From DATDCV01 sp036524155 (GTDB lineage: Bacteria > Verrucomicrobiota > Verrucomicrobiia > Limisphaerales > UBA8199), in NCBI GenBank assembly GCA_036524155.1, contig DATDCV010000074.1:1-15262 (forward strand): DNA of 15,262 bases. Reading direction: 5' to 3'. The first letter of the stretch is position 1. Every line of letters begins with the position of its first letter. This document shows positions 1 through 7,515 of the stretch, piece after piece. The notes under the pieces are model-generated. The model was given only the letters and a program-made list of their open reading frames with translations, had not been told where the DNA came from and did not search any database. A program made the translations under genes and the position numbers.

Positions 1-592
1 AGTCCGTCTGCAGGCCGCCCAGGGAATCCTCGCTGGCCACCCGTTCGCGGCGGATGTTTTCCAGGGCGTTCACTTTGGCCTGGAACAGCACATCGCAAAT
101 CGCTTTGACCTCGCCTAGCTGCGTCGCCAGCGGCAGCAGGCCTTTTGGATCAAACGATACCTTGCCGCGCAAGGCTTCAAACGAGAAATAATAGTTTGAC
201 GATACCGTGACGCTCGCCACGGTGGCCTGTTTTTGGAGCTGATCGATGGTCTTGCTCAGCGCCGTCGTCAGGTCCCGATCCGTCAGCTTCGGCGCATCCT
301 CGGACGAGGGCAGACGTTCGATCGGCTCAAAGTAAACCCGGGTCCTGGCCATGTAGTTGCTGTATTGCAATTGCTGGTCCTTGGCATTCTGAATGTTGTT
401 GATCTTCCCATCCCCGGGGTGCGGATTCCGGGTCGTCAGACCCCGCAGCTCCTCAAAGTTCGCCTTCAGGTCGGCAAGGATCTTGTTATTGAGCTGCCAT
501 TTCGCGTAGCTCGACCAGCCAGCCAGCCCCATCAACACCAGGGCCACAATGCTGCCGATGAAGAAAAACAAATTGCGCTTGATCCAGGACAT
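1..592 (-). CDS. Amuc_1100-like / PilO-like pilus assembly protein (C-terminus cut by window edge)
   Basis: The reading frame is open from an ATG at 592 to the left edge (197 residues visible). Residues 1-7 are short and basic (MSWIKRN), followed by one hydrophobic helix at about 8-30 and then a long polar, probably periplasmic region that begins with a helical stretch (about 35-85). This is the topology of PilN/PilO proteins and of Amuc_1100, the Akkermansia pilus-like protein whose fold resembles PilO-type proteins. Its position directly after pilM matches the Amuc_1101-Amuc_1100 order. It would link the cytoplasmic PilM ring to the periplasmic secretin side of a type IV pilus or type II-like machine. 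No good Shine-Dalgarno sequence precedes the ATG. The gap to pilM is 102 bp and contains hairpins. The family assignment rests on topology, context and remembered sequence flavour, so the exact subfamily is less certain than the pilus association. Confidence 0.75.
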   Translation of the reverse strand, partial: MSWIKRNLFFFIGSIVALVLMGLAGWSSYAKWQLNNKILADLKANFEELRGLTTRNPHPGDGKINNIQNAKDQQLQYSNYMARTRVYFEPIERLPSSEDAPKLTDRDLTTALSKTIDQLQKQATVASVTVSSNYYFSFEALRGKVSFDPKGLLPLATQLGEVKAICDVLFQAKVNALENIRRERVASEDSLGGLQTD

Positions 593-636
593 TCTAATCG
601 AGAGTCGAGAGTTGATAGTGCGCTCGGGCGAGCCGG

Positions 637-652
637 CTGCGGACGCCCGCAG
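637..652 (-). other. Intercistronic hairpin between pilM and the Amuc_1100-like gene
   Basis: CTGCGG and CCGCAG form a perfect 6-bp stem around ACGC. A weaker stem (GCTC/GAGC) follows at 622-633. Both lie in the 102-bp gap between two co-directional pilus genes. There is no T-tract on either side, so a transcript-stabilising or partial attenuation role is more likely than a full terminator. This is inference from base pairing only. Confidence 0.35.
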
Positions 653-694
653 GTGCCGCTGCCTCCCAATAAGTGCTCACGCAGGCCTTGCCGA

Positions 695-2605
695 TCATAA
701 TTTCAAAGGCCGCTTCAGGCCCACGATGATCCCGAATGTGAACGTGCCCGGTGGTTCGTCGTTGCTAATGCCCTTCTTATCGTCGTCGGTGTATTCCGCG
801 TCGAACCGCGGCGAGTTTCTGATTTCGTTCAACACCGAGAAAAAGATCTCCGTGTTGGCGTCGGGTGAGACCGATTTGAGGCTGACCGCGCGGAACTTGA
901 CCGTCACCGATGCAATTTCGTTCGTGCCGCCCTTCCGCTTCTTGGGAGTCAGCGCCCCCGCGCCTCCGGTCGTGTCGACCGTGGTGGCATCCGGCGTGAC
1001 CGCTGGAGGCCCCGCAGCCGCGCCGCGGTCCGACAAACCATATCGCCGACGGAACGCCATCATCGCTTCTACGGAACTCTGCGTCGTCGTCGGAGTCCCC
1101 GTGTCCCCGGTTGCCAACGCCGCCGGTTCGTCCGTCCGAGGTGCGGCCGTGATGAACTCATCGATCCAAACGCCCGTGTCCGTCCGAAACCGGTTCTTCA
1201 TGTCCCCTTCGACTTTCACCAGCACTGTCCGGAGATCCGTCATCACGTCCGCCCAGTAATACCGGTCGTCCAGCCAGGACACTATCTGTTCGGTTTCTTT
1301 CTGTTTCTTTTTGAGATCGGCGAGCGCCCGGTCGAACGATTGCTGTTTTTGCTTCGCCGGTTCGATCTGCTGTTTAAGGCTGTCCAGCGTCGCCTGCTTG
1401 CCCGCAGCCAGTTTGTCGAAGAGAAAGCTGATCGCCGCCAGCACCAGAACCATGCTGAACACCGTCGCCATCAGGTAGGGTTTCTTTTGGTTGAACGTCT
1501 GCCACCGCAGGGTGCTTTCGGGCATCAGGTTCAGCTCCACCGGGCAATGGGCGAGGTTGCGCAGCCCCAAGCCGACTACTTCCCCCAGCGAGTGCGCCAC
1601 CCGCGCCAGGTCCTCCAGGTTGACCGACTGGTCGATTTGGATATTTCGCAGCGGGTTGAAATATTCCACCGGCACATTCAGCTTTTCCGCAAAAAACTGC
1701 GCCGTGAATGGCATGATCGACGCGCCCCCGGACAAAAACAAACGGGCGGGCGCCGAACCGCCCTGCTGGCCCCGATAAAACTGCATCGTCTGGTTCACCT
1801 GGATGTGCAGCCGGGTCATGAACTGTCGCGCGATCTTCGAGATCGCCGCCTGGTCCTGGTTCTCAGGCTCTTCGTAAGCGCCCCCGAGGCTCACGAACCC
1901 CTCGTCAATTTTGATCTTCTCCGCCAGGTCGAACTTCTTCTTCGATTCGTTCGCGAAATCTTGGGTGATCGAGTTGGCCCCCAGGTTGATGCTGCGAGAG
2001 AAAACTTTTCCTTTCTCGAAAAACAGCAGGTTGCTCGTCTTCGCGCCGATATCCAGCAGCATCGAGCAATCCTCCAGCTCACCGTAATTGTACCGAAAAG
2101 CGTTCGTCAGCGCCGCCGGCGAAACGTCCGTCAACTGGAGGTGCAGGCCCGCGCTTTCTGTCACCCGGAATAGCCCCTCGACAATGTCCGACTTGATCGC
2201 CACCAACAGCACTTCCAGTTCGCCCCCGGCGGTCGAACCCAGAATCTGGTAATCCCAGACAACTTCCTCGAGAGGGAACGGGACGTTTTGCTGCGCTTCG
2301 TACTGGATGATCTGCGTCACCTTCCCTGCGTCAACGGGCGGCAGTTTGACGAATTTCGAGAACACGTGGAACCCGGGAGCGCACACGTTGACGGTCTTGG
2401 CTTTAATCCCCCGCTCGGCCAGCACCTCTTGCAGAGCCTTCTGTACCACCGCTTCGCGCGCCGTTTCCTGGGCCCCTTCCGCGCCGAGTGATTTCACCGC
2501 GTATTGCTTCAGCCGCAGGCCCCCGGCCTCGTTGACTTCGAATTCGGCCAGCTTAAGTGTCCCTGCGCCGAAATCAACCGCTAAGAATGATTTTGTGTTC
2601 AGCAT
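695..2605 (-). CDS. pilM: PilM-like actin-fold ATPase fused to a PilN-like membrane and periplasmic region
   Basis: The protein has 636 residues, whereas stand-alone PilM is usually about 350. Residues 1-350 carry the FtsA/PilM actin-like fold: phosphate-1 loop AVDFGAGTLKLAEF (9-22), phosphate-2 loop LDIGAKTSNLLFF (184-196), adenosine motif LFLSGGASIMPF (289-300) and the closing helix SLGEVVGLGLRN (339-350). Next come ELNLMPES (357-364), which resembles the INLLP peptide at the N-terminus of PilN, one membrane helix (about 377-397), a charged predicted coiled coil (about 402-445) and a C-terminal domain interrupted by a Pro/Thr/Gly-rich linker (about 497-560). The product would anchor the cytoplasmic PilM ring directly to the inner membrane and reach into the periplasm. 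It is followed by an Amuc_1100-like gene. The ATG at 2605 immediately precedes the conserved N-terminal strand, so the start is secure, although no Shine-Dalgarno is visible. Confidence 0.9.
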   Translation of the reverse strand: MLNTKSFLAVDFGAGTLKLAEFEVNEAGGLRLKQYAVKSLGAEGAQETAREAVVQKALQEVLAERGIKAKTVNVCAPGFHVFSKFVKLPPVDAGKVTQIIQYEAQQNVPFPLEEVVWDYQILGSTAGGELEVLLVAIKSDIVEGLFRVTESAGLHLQLTDVSPAALTNAFRYNYGELEDCSMLLDIGAKTSNLLFFEKGKVFSRSINLGANSITQDFANESKKKFDLAEKIKIDEGFVSLGGAYEEPENQDQAAISKIARQFMTRLHIQVNQTMQFYRGQQGGSAPARLFLSGGASIMPFTAQFFAEKLNVPVEYFNPLRNIQIDQSVNLEDLARVAHSLGEVVGLGLRNLAHCPVELNLMPESTLRWQTFNQKKPYLMATVFSMVLVLAAISFLFDKLAAGKQATLDSLKQQIEPAKQKQQSFDRALADLKKKQKETEQIVSWLDDRYYWADVMTDLRTVLVKVEGDMKNRFRTDTGVWIDEFITAAPRTDEPAALATGDTGTPTTTQSSVEAMMAFRRRYGLSDRGAAAGPPAVTPDATTVDTTGGAGALTPKKRKGGTNEIASVTVKFRAVSLKSVSPDANTEIFFSVLNEIRNSPRFDAEYTDDDKKGISNDEPPGTFTFGIIVGLKRPLKL

Positions 2606-2610
2606 TTATT

Positions 2611-2625
2611 GTCGCGCCATGCGAC
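2611..2625 (-). promoter_or_regulatory. Small hairpin just upstream of the pilM start
   Basis: GTCGC and GCGAC form a perfect 5-bp stem around 5 nt, ending 5 nt before the pilM ATG, where a ribosome binding site would normally be. No Shine-Dalgarno is visible there. The hairpin could limit or position ribosome entry; a chance palindrome is also possible at this length. Confidence 0.25.
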
Positions 2626-2704
2626 TCAGCAAATTCCTGCTGCCCGGGTCGTAGTCAAATGTAAAGCAGCGTGTATCGGTTATCGGAATTCGATTCATGG
2701 GTCA

Positions 2705-2710
2705 ATTATA
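2705..2710 (-). promoter_or_regulatory. Candidate -10 box for pilM
   Basis: The minus strand reads a perfect TATAAT here, embedded in the most AT-rich stretch of the region, about 100 nt upstream of the pilM ATG. The best -35-like hexamer upstream (TTGGAA) is about 20 nt away, longer than the optimum, so the assignment rests mainly on the -10 box and local AT-richness. Confidence 0.3.
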
Positions 2711-2758
2711 AAAGAAAAATAATTCGCGTTTTCCAACCCGGATCCACGCCGCCGCCGG

Positions 2759-2793
2759 CCTCTCCTCCTTTGGAGCCGAGGGCTGGAGAGAGG
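2759..2793. repeat. Imperfect cruciform resembling a dispersed intergenic repeat
   Basis: The outer arms are CCTCTCCTCC (2759-2768) and GGAGAGAGG (2785-2793), which pair with a single-base bulge. The inner arms AGCC (2774-2777) and GGCT (2781-2784) close a GAG loop. Translated on the plus strand it reads SPPLEPRAGERR, a peptide flavour that I associate, from memory, with spurious ORFs over dispersed intergenic repeats in verrucomicrobial genomes. The pairing is visible here; the dispersed nature is inference and needs the whole genome. Confidence 0.45.
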
Positions 2794-3087
2794 AGGCTCT
2801 TTCTTTCTACCGCAGCCTGGTTCATCGGAAAAGGGAGCCCGCTGAAGACCGACGCCGCCCGGTTGCCACACGCACCCTCCCCCCACCGAGCCAATACAGA
2901 CGGCCTCCCGGAGCAAGCGCTCGAGAGCACCCTGCCGCTGCCGCTAAGTTCATCGTGGTCGTGCCTGGGCCTGGCGGGACGGCGCGTCACTGACAGGCGA
3001 AATACCGTTCAGCACAGCCAGTGCCACGGGCACATCCTACGCAATATGGCCGAGTTAACAGGTCAAGCGGGGAAACTGAAGCGCGAT

Positions 3088-3108
3088 TTTCACGCCTTTT
3101 GCGTGAAA
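3088..3108. repeat. Perfect 8-bp inverted repeat, operator- or hairpin-like
   Basis: TTTCACGC and GCGTGAAA are perfect complements separated by CTTTT. The element lies about 145 bp upstream of the membrane-protein ATG and 480 bp upstream of pilM. Such a symmetric site could bind a dimeric regulator or form an RNA hairpin. No matching known operator is claimed. Confidence 0.4.
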
Positions 3109-3200
3109 CGCACGCAACGCGACTCCAACCTCGCGCGCCGTAGGCTCAATCCAAACCGAGCGGCTTATAACCCGCCTCGTCGCTGCGCCTTTTGTGCTTG

Positions 3201-3218
3201 CCGCGCCGCACGGCGCGG
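3201..3218 (+). promoter_or_regulatory. GC-rich hairpin in the leader of the membrane-protein gene
   Basis: CCGCGCC (3201-3207) and GGCGCGG (3212-3218) form a 7-bp all-GC stem with a 4-nt loop, ending 35 nt before the ATG at 3254. A TATAAC hexamer at 3166-3171 could be the -10 box of the transcript, but it has no good -35. The stem is stable enough to influence leader folding. It has no T-run and so is not a typical terminator. Confidence 0.3.
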
Positions 3219-3253
3219 GCATCCTCAAATGCACTCGGGAAAGAACACCACCG

Positions 3254-4114
3254 ATGAAGGAACCTAATGCGACGGAATCAAGGCCTGTCGATTGCGGGCT
3301 CGGTGCCAGCGCGGGGCAGAAATTGTTAATCGGGCGAGGCAAACCGCTTTGGGTTTTCGCGGTAGCCGGCCTGTACGCGCTCATATTCCTGACCGCTATT
3401 GCGTGCCTGGTCTATGGGATGGCGACAGAATCAGGGAGCGATTTTTGGTGGGGCCTGCTGCTGCTCGGGGTGATCGTCGCCAGCCAGTTTGCGCTGGTGC
3501 TGATCCCCATCCGCGTCGGGAGCCGTCGCCCGGTGCGTAGGGGTTCGCTGTGGTTGCCGCTGTGCGCCTCGGGCCTGCTGTGCGGAGTTCTGGTAATGGC
3601 GGTCGGGCTGTGCGTCGCCGCGTTGCTCACCGAACGTGCCCCGGACAAGCTTATGGAGTTTGTGCTTCACTCTTCTATCGTCCTTGCCGTCGGCTCCTGG
3701 ATCGTCTGGGTCGTGGTGTTCTACCGCATCAGCGCCTCGAAACAGCCCGAGGGTGTGGGTCTCTCCCTGCACAATTACCTGCTCAAGGGTAGCGTCCTCG
3801 AACTGCTCATTGCCTTGCCAGCGCACATCATCGAACGCCAGCGCGACATCTGCTCTGCCAGCGGGATGACCTTTCTGGGTATGTGCACCGGGATCGCTGT
3901 CATGTTTGTCGCATTCGGGCCGTCCATCGCCGTGCTGTTTGTCCGTCGCTGCATGAACCTGCAACCCGCGACCCTCCGCCGATTGTCGCCTGAGGCGCAG
4001 CGCCGCCGCGTCCTCCTCTGGAGCGTCCTGTCCGTGCTCGCTGCGGCCCTGTTGTTGTTCCTCATTCTTTGGGTTGGCCTGGTGCCGAGTTCGCGCGGGT
4101 TGCTGCGGCCGTGA
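3254..4114 (+). CDS. Uncharacterised multi-pass membrane protein
   Basis: The product has 286 residues with about six hydrophobic segments (roughly 32-55, 64-86, 100-125, 138-160, 205-230 and 253-275), short polar ends and no signal peptide. The most distinctive stretch is 172-232: LHNYLLKGS, then LIALPAHIIERQRDIC, then a Gly/Met/Phe-rich helix with FGPSIAVLFVRR. It has the look of a conserved family motif, but I cannot assign a function. Cys200 and the basic ERQR cluster sit at a predicted membrane boundary. The frame also allows a start 60 nt upstream, at 3194; the ATG at 3254 is preferred because the upstream 20 residues overlap the GC-rich hairpin and look noncoding. The gene stands alone between a divergent pilus operon and a convergent two-component operon, so context gives little help. 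Confidence 0.8.
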   Translation: MKEPNATESRPVDCGLGASAGQKLLIGRGKPLWVFAVAGLYALIFLTAIACLVYGMATESGSDFWWGLLLLGVIVASQFALVLIPIRVGSRRPVRRGSLWLPLCASGLLCGVLVMAVGLCVAALLTERAPDKLMEFVLHSSIVLAVGSWIVWVVVFYRISASKQPEGVGLSLHNYLLKGSVLELLIALPAHIIERQRDICSASGMTFLGMCTGIAVMFVAFGPSIAVLFVRRCMNLQPATLRRLSPEAQRRRVLLWSVLSVLAAALLLFLILWVGLVPSSRGLLRP

Positions 4115-4140
4115 TCTCGTCGGATAGGCGAGCCGCGCCA

Positions 4141-4179
4141 GACCTCAAGCGGGCCCGTGGCCCTTTCGCGCTTCAGGTC
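4141..4179. terminator. Long bidirectional hairpin between convergent genes
   Basis: GACCT-c-AAGCG (4141-4151) pairs with CGCTT-c-AGGTC (4169-4179), giving ten pairs and one C-C mismatch. An inner GGCC (4152-4155) / GGCC (4159-4162) stem closes a CGT loop. It lies between the stop codons of two convergent genes and overlaps the kinase stop codon at 4173-4175. A smaller stem, CTCGTC/GGCGAG, precedes it at 4115-4132. There is no T-tract, so this is either a GC-rich hairpin terminator that works in both directions or a transcript-end stabiliser. Confidence 0.5.
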
Positions 4180-5972
4180 GCTTCGCTCGCGGCGAGCACG
4201 ACGTAAAGCGCGGCGCCACGGCCTGGAGCGCTGTGCACGCCGATCCGTCCGCGATGCGCGACGGTGATCTCGCGGGCAATGGACAGCCCGAGGCCGGCGC
4301 CATGCCTCGCCTGGCCAGGCACCCTGAAAAACCGCTCGAAAACCCGGGTGTGGTATCGCTCGGGGATGCCCGGCCCCTCGTCGCACACGCTGAACTGGAC
4401 GGAATGGTCTTCGGCGGGTTCGGCCCGGATTAGTATCTGCCCGCCGGGCGGCGAATGCTTGATCGCGTTGGAGATGAGGTTGGAGAAAACGTGGCTGATC
4501 CGCTGCCGATCCACAGACACGGCTGGCAAGCCCGGCTCCACCACGGTGGCCAGCCGCAGCCCTTTCGCTGCGACACTCTCCGCGGCCCCCGACACAATCT
4601 CCTCAACCAACTCGGCGGGGGTGACGTTCTCGCGGTGCAACTCGGCGTTGCCCCCCTCCAGGCGGGCGAGATCGAGCAAATCGTTCAGGATGCGCAGCAA
4701 GCGCTCCGTGTCGTTGCGGGCGGTTTGAACGAGGTCCTCCTGTTTGGGGGAGAGCGCGCCAACAGTTCGTTCCAGCAGGATGTGCAGCGCCATGCGCACG
4801 CTGGTCAGCGGGCTCTTCAGCTCATGGCTCACCGTCGCCACAAGGTCGTTCTTAGCCGCATCCAGCAGCCGGAACCGCGTCACGTCATAGAGAACCACCG
4901 CCACGCCGAACAGCGCATCCTGTTTGTCGCGCATCGTCAGCACGCGCGGCAGAAAGAATTTCTCGGCTCCCTCGACTCGGTAGCAAACCACCGCATCGAA
5001 ACTGTGCGGAAGATAATTCTCCCCGCTCGCCAGCGTCCGCTGCGCGATAGTTTGCAGCCGATCGGGCAAACAGCCCTCGAGCTTGAGGCACATCGCCAGC
5101 GCGCCCGCCGCCGGGTTCGACAGTTCAATGCGCGCTTCCTTATTCAGCACAAATATCGGGTCGGGAAACGATGCCAGCGTCGTCTCCATCGTGCGATGCA
5201 GCCTCACAATCTCGTCGGTTGTGCTCTGCCGGTATTCACGCAGTTGCGCCGCCAGCCGGTTGAAGGCCACGGCCAACTCCCCCAACTCGTCCCGCGACAG
5301 CACCGGCACGGTCTGGTCCAAATTCCCTTCCCCCAACCCGCGTGTGGCCCGCGTCACCTGTTGGATCGGCCGGAGAACAAAGCGGCTCAGTTGGTACGAG
5401 GCATAGATCGAGATCGCGAGCGCCACCACCAGCCCGGTCACCATCAGTCGCCGCATGTCGCGCGTGATGTCCCGGATTTTCCCGCTCGTCGCCAGGATCG
5501 CCCGCTGGTTCAGGCGCAGGATCTTGTCGAGCACCAGTTTCATCCTGAGCAGGTTGGGGGTGAACTGCTGCTCGTAAAATCGGTGCCGGCTTTCCGCGTC
5601 CCGCGCCGACCTTATGCTCCCCAGCGCGTTAGTCAACGCCTGGTAATCGGCCGCCAATTGCTCATTCAACTCCTTTTCCCCCGGCTGCGACGTATTCCCA
5701 AGCTGGATCTCGAGACCTGCCTCGAAACGTTTCCGGTGCTCGCTCAGTTTCCTGTCTCTCCCTTCCACCGCGCCCCCGGCCCACGCCTCGCGGTCGAATT
5801 CCGCCAGCGCCAGAAGCATCTGCTGCGCGGTCACCACACTCCGGTAGTTTCTCGCCACCGCCGTATCCACCGTCGTGGTCAACCGCGAGAACAACATCAT
5901 CGCGTAAAGACCGGTGCCCACGAGCATCGCCACGAACGGCAGCAAATGCAGCAAAAGCCGACGGCGCAGCAT
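4173..5972 (-). CDS. Membrane sensor histidine kinase (HAMP-PAS-HisKA-HATPase)
   Basis: The protein has 599 residues. Two membrane helices (about 8-28 and 176-197) flank a helical, Cys-free periplasmic sensor of about 145 residues. Then come HAMP (about 196-248), a PAS domain (about 263-370, with FPDPIFVLNKEARIELSNPAA), the HisKA H-box VSHELKSPLTSVRMAL with phospho-acceptor His383, the N-box SNLISNAIKHS (497-507), G1 DEGPGI (531-536), F-box VFERFFR (544-550) and G2 GAGLGLSI (558-565). All catalytic motifs are intact. It should autophosphorylate His383 and pass the phosphate to the NtrC-class regulator encoded 147 bp upstream. The architecture resembles KinB, the partner of AlgB in Pseudomonas, although the signal here is unknown. 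The ATG at 5972 directly precedes the first membrane helix and has a weak AAAGG about 10 nt upstream. Confidence 0.95.
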   Translation of the reverse strand: MLRRRLLLHLLPFVAMLVGTGLYAMMLFSRLTTTVDTAVARNYRSVVTAQQMLLALAEFDREAWAGGAVEGRDRKLSEHRKRFEAGLEIQLGNTSQPGEKELNEQLAADYQALTNALGSIRSARDAESRHRFYEQQFTPNLLRMKLVLDKILRLNQRAILATSGKIRDITRDMRRLMVTGLVVALAISIYASYQLSRFVLRPIQQVTRATRGLGEGNLDQTVPVLSRDELGELAVAFNRLAAQLREYRQSTTDEIVRLHRTMETTLASFPDPIFVLNKEARIELSNPAAGALAMCLKLEGCLPDRLQTIAQRTLASGENYLPHSFDAVVCYRVEGAEKFFLPRVLTMRDKQDALFGVAVVLYDVTRFRLLDAAKNDLVATVSHELKSPLTSVRMALHILLERTVGALSPKQEDLVQTARNDTERLLRILNDLLDLARLEGGNAELHRENVTPAELVEEIVSGAAESVAAKGLRLATVVEPGLPAVSVDRQRISHVFSNLISNAIKHSPPGGQILIRAEPAEDHSVQFSVCDEGPGIPERYHTRVFERFFRVPGQARHGAGLGLSIAREITVAHRGRIGVHSAPGRGAALYVVLAASEAT

Positions 5973-6119
5973 AGCGTCCGGGCCTTTCAGCCGCCTCCAG
6001 CCTGCCCCTTCCTCGTTGTCCTCCCGCCCCTCGCGTTCCGCCGGCTCTCCGACGACGCGGAAGAAAATGAGCGGGACGATACGGTCCGGCGATGCAAAAA
6101 AACAGTGCGCATGAAAGCC

Positions 6120-7463
6120 TCACGGGCACAGTTTCTTTCGGCGACGATAGAGCGTCGCGGGGTCGATACCCAAAATGCGGGCGGCTTCCTCGAGCGTCGG
6201 AGCTTGCTCAATCACCCGGCTGATGTGCTGGTTCTCTAATTCTTCAAGCGATACCCGGGCGCCCACCTGCAGTGCCCTGGCGCCGTTCCCCGCCGCGGTC
6301 GGCCAGAGTTTTTCCGGCAAATCGGCCACCTGGATTTCGTTGCTGCCGGCGAGGATTACGGCGCGTTCAATGACGTTGCGCAATTCGCGGAGGTTTCCAG
6401 GCCAGGAATACTGCTGAAGCGCCTGGCCGGCCTCGGCGGAGAAGCCGCGGACAGGTTTGGCGCATTGGGCGGCGAAGAAGCGCAGGTAACTCCCGGCCAC
6501 CGGCAGCAGGTCTGCCCAGCGCTCCCGCAGCGGCGGCATTTGAATAGATATCACGTTAAGCCGGTAAAACAGATCCTCGCGAAACCGGCCGTCGGCGACC
6601 GCCTGCTCGAGGTTGCGATTGGTCGCGGCGATGACCCGCGCGCTGGCCTGGCGCGTCTTTGCCTCCCCGACCCGCTCGTATTCCTTCTCCTGCAACAACC
6701 GGAGCAGCTTGGGCTGAATTTCCATCGGCAGTTCACCGATTTCATCCAGAAACAAAGTGCCGCCCTCCGCCAGCGCCACCTTGCCGAGCGTGTCTCCCGT
6801 CGCTCCGGTGAAGGCGCCTTTGATATGGCCGAAAAGCTCGCTCTCGAGCAGCTCACGCGACAGGCTCGGGCAATTGACGGTGACAAATGCATTCTCCTTC
6901 TGGAGGCTGTTAGCGTGCACGGCGCGGGCGAGGACGGTCTTGCCGGTGCCGCTTTCGCCCAGCAGCAGGATCGTCGCCGGGGTGGCAGCCGCCTTGCACG
7001 CCAGCTCGAAAACGCGTTGCATCGCCGGCTCCGCCGACGTCAACTCCGTCGCCGGCGAATCGCTCGAAAGCCGCAACTCAAGTTCCTCGACCCGGCGTCG
7101 GAGCTTGCGCGCCTCGGTGATTTTGCCGAGCACGCGGCGAATTTGCTCCGGCGTGAACGGCTTGGGAATATAATCGGCCGCGCCGCGGCGCATCGCCTCG
7201 ACCGCGGTCTCGACCGAAGCATAGGCGGTGAACACCACGACCTCGAGCCGGCCGTCGAACTGCAACAACTCGGGCAGCAAATCGAGGCCGCTCTCGCCAT
7301 CAAGCTTCAGATCCAGCAAGGCGATATCGATGTTGCCGCTCTCGAGTTGTTTGAGCGCCCCCGCTCGGTCCCCCACCCCAATGGTTTCGTAGCCCATGCC
7401 CTCGAGGGCTACCGCGATCGTTCGGCGGATGTTTTCTTCATCATCGATTATCAACAGGCGCAT
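6120..7463 (-). CDS. NtrC-family sigma-54-dependent response regulator
   Basis: The protein has 447 residues in three domains. The receiver has the acidic pair Asp7-Asp8, phospho-acceptor Asp51, Thr79 and Lys101. The AAA+ domain has Walker A GESGTGKT (169-176), the sigma-54 contact loop GAFTGA (216-221) and Walker B TLFLDEIGE (236-244), followed by the FREDLFYRLNV and SWPGNLREL signatures. The C-terminal Fis-type helix-turn-helix is at about 423-445 (LEEAARILGIDPATLYRRR). An intact GAFTGA means it should activate sigma-54 promoters after phosphorylation by the downstream kinase. The frame can start 39 nt upstream (7502), but the ATG at 7463 is chosen because receiver domains normally begin right at RLLIIDDEE. 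It follows the small lipoprotein gene by 52 bp and is probably co-transcribed with it. Confidence 0.95.
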   Translation of the reverse strand: MRLLIIDDEENIRRTIAVALEGMGYETIGVGDRAGALKQLESGNIDIALLDLKLDGESGLDLLPELLQFDGRLEVVVFTAYASVETAVEAMRRGAADYIPKPFTPEQIRRVLGKITEARKLRRRVEELELRLSSDSPATELTSAEPAMQRVFELACKAAATPATILLLGESGTGKTVLARAVHANSLQKENAFVTVNCPSLSRELLESELFGHIKGAFTGATGDTLGKVALAEGGTLFLDEIGELPMEIQPKLLRLLQEKEYERVGEAKTRQASARVIAATNRNLEQAVADGRFREDLFYRLNVISIQMPPLRERWADLLPVAGSYLRFFAAQCAKPVRGFSAEAGQALQQYSWPGNLRELRNVIERAVILAGSNEIQVADLPEKLWPTAAGNGARALQVGARVSLEELENQHISRVIEQAPTLEEAARILGIDPATLYRRRKKLCP

Positions 7464-7515
7464 CGAACCACTCGTTCTTTTCGGCTGCATCGCAGCCAAC
7501 ATAACCGATCATCGT

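Larger units (their letters stand above)
2606..3253. other. Gene-poor divergent region between pilM and the membrane-protein gene
   Basis: About 650 bp separates two divergent genes. Open frames exist on both strands, but their translations are rich in Pro/Arg/Ser/Ala and show no domain, signal peptide or convincing ribosome binding site. The region holds a probable -10 box for pilM, an imperfect cruciform with a terminal AGCC/GGCT loop, an 8-bp perfect inverted repeat and a GC-rich leader hairpin, listed separately. I see no tRNA or recognisable riboswitch. Confidence 0.6.

Noticed and set aside
593..636. Short direct repeat GAGAGTCGAGAG upstream of the Amuc_1100-like gene
   Set aside because: Too short and degenerate to support a repeat or regulatory call.
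1340..2173. 277-codon open frame on the plus strand
   Set aside because: It is antisense to pilM and Arg/Gln/His-rich with no domain.
2671..3267. 198-codon open frame across the gene-poor region
   Set aside because: The translation is Pro/Ser/Arg-rich, runs through the cruciform repeat and lacks a domain or ribosome binding site.
4455..6239. 594-codon open frame on the plus strand
   Set aside because: It is antisense to the histidine kinase, whose motifs are complete. The translation is His/Arg/Gln-rich without domains, a common artefact opposite GC-rich genes.
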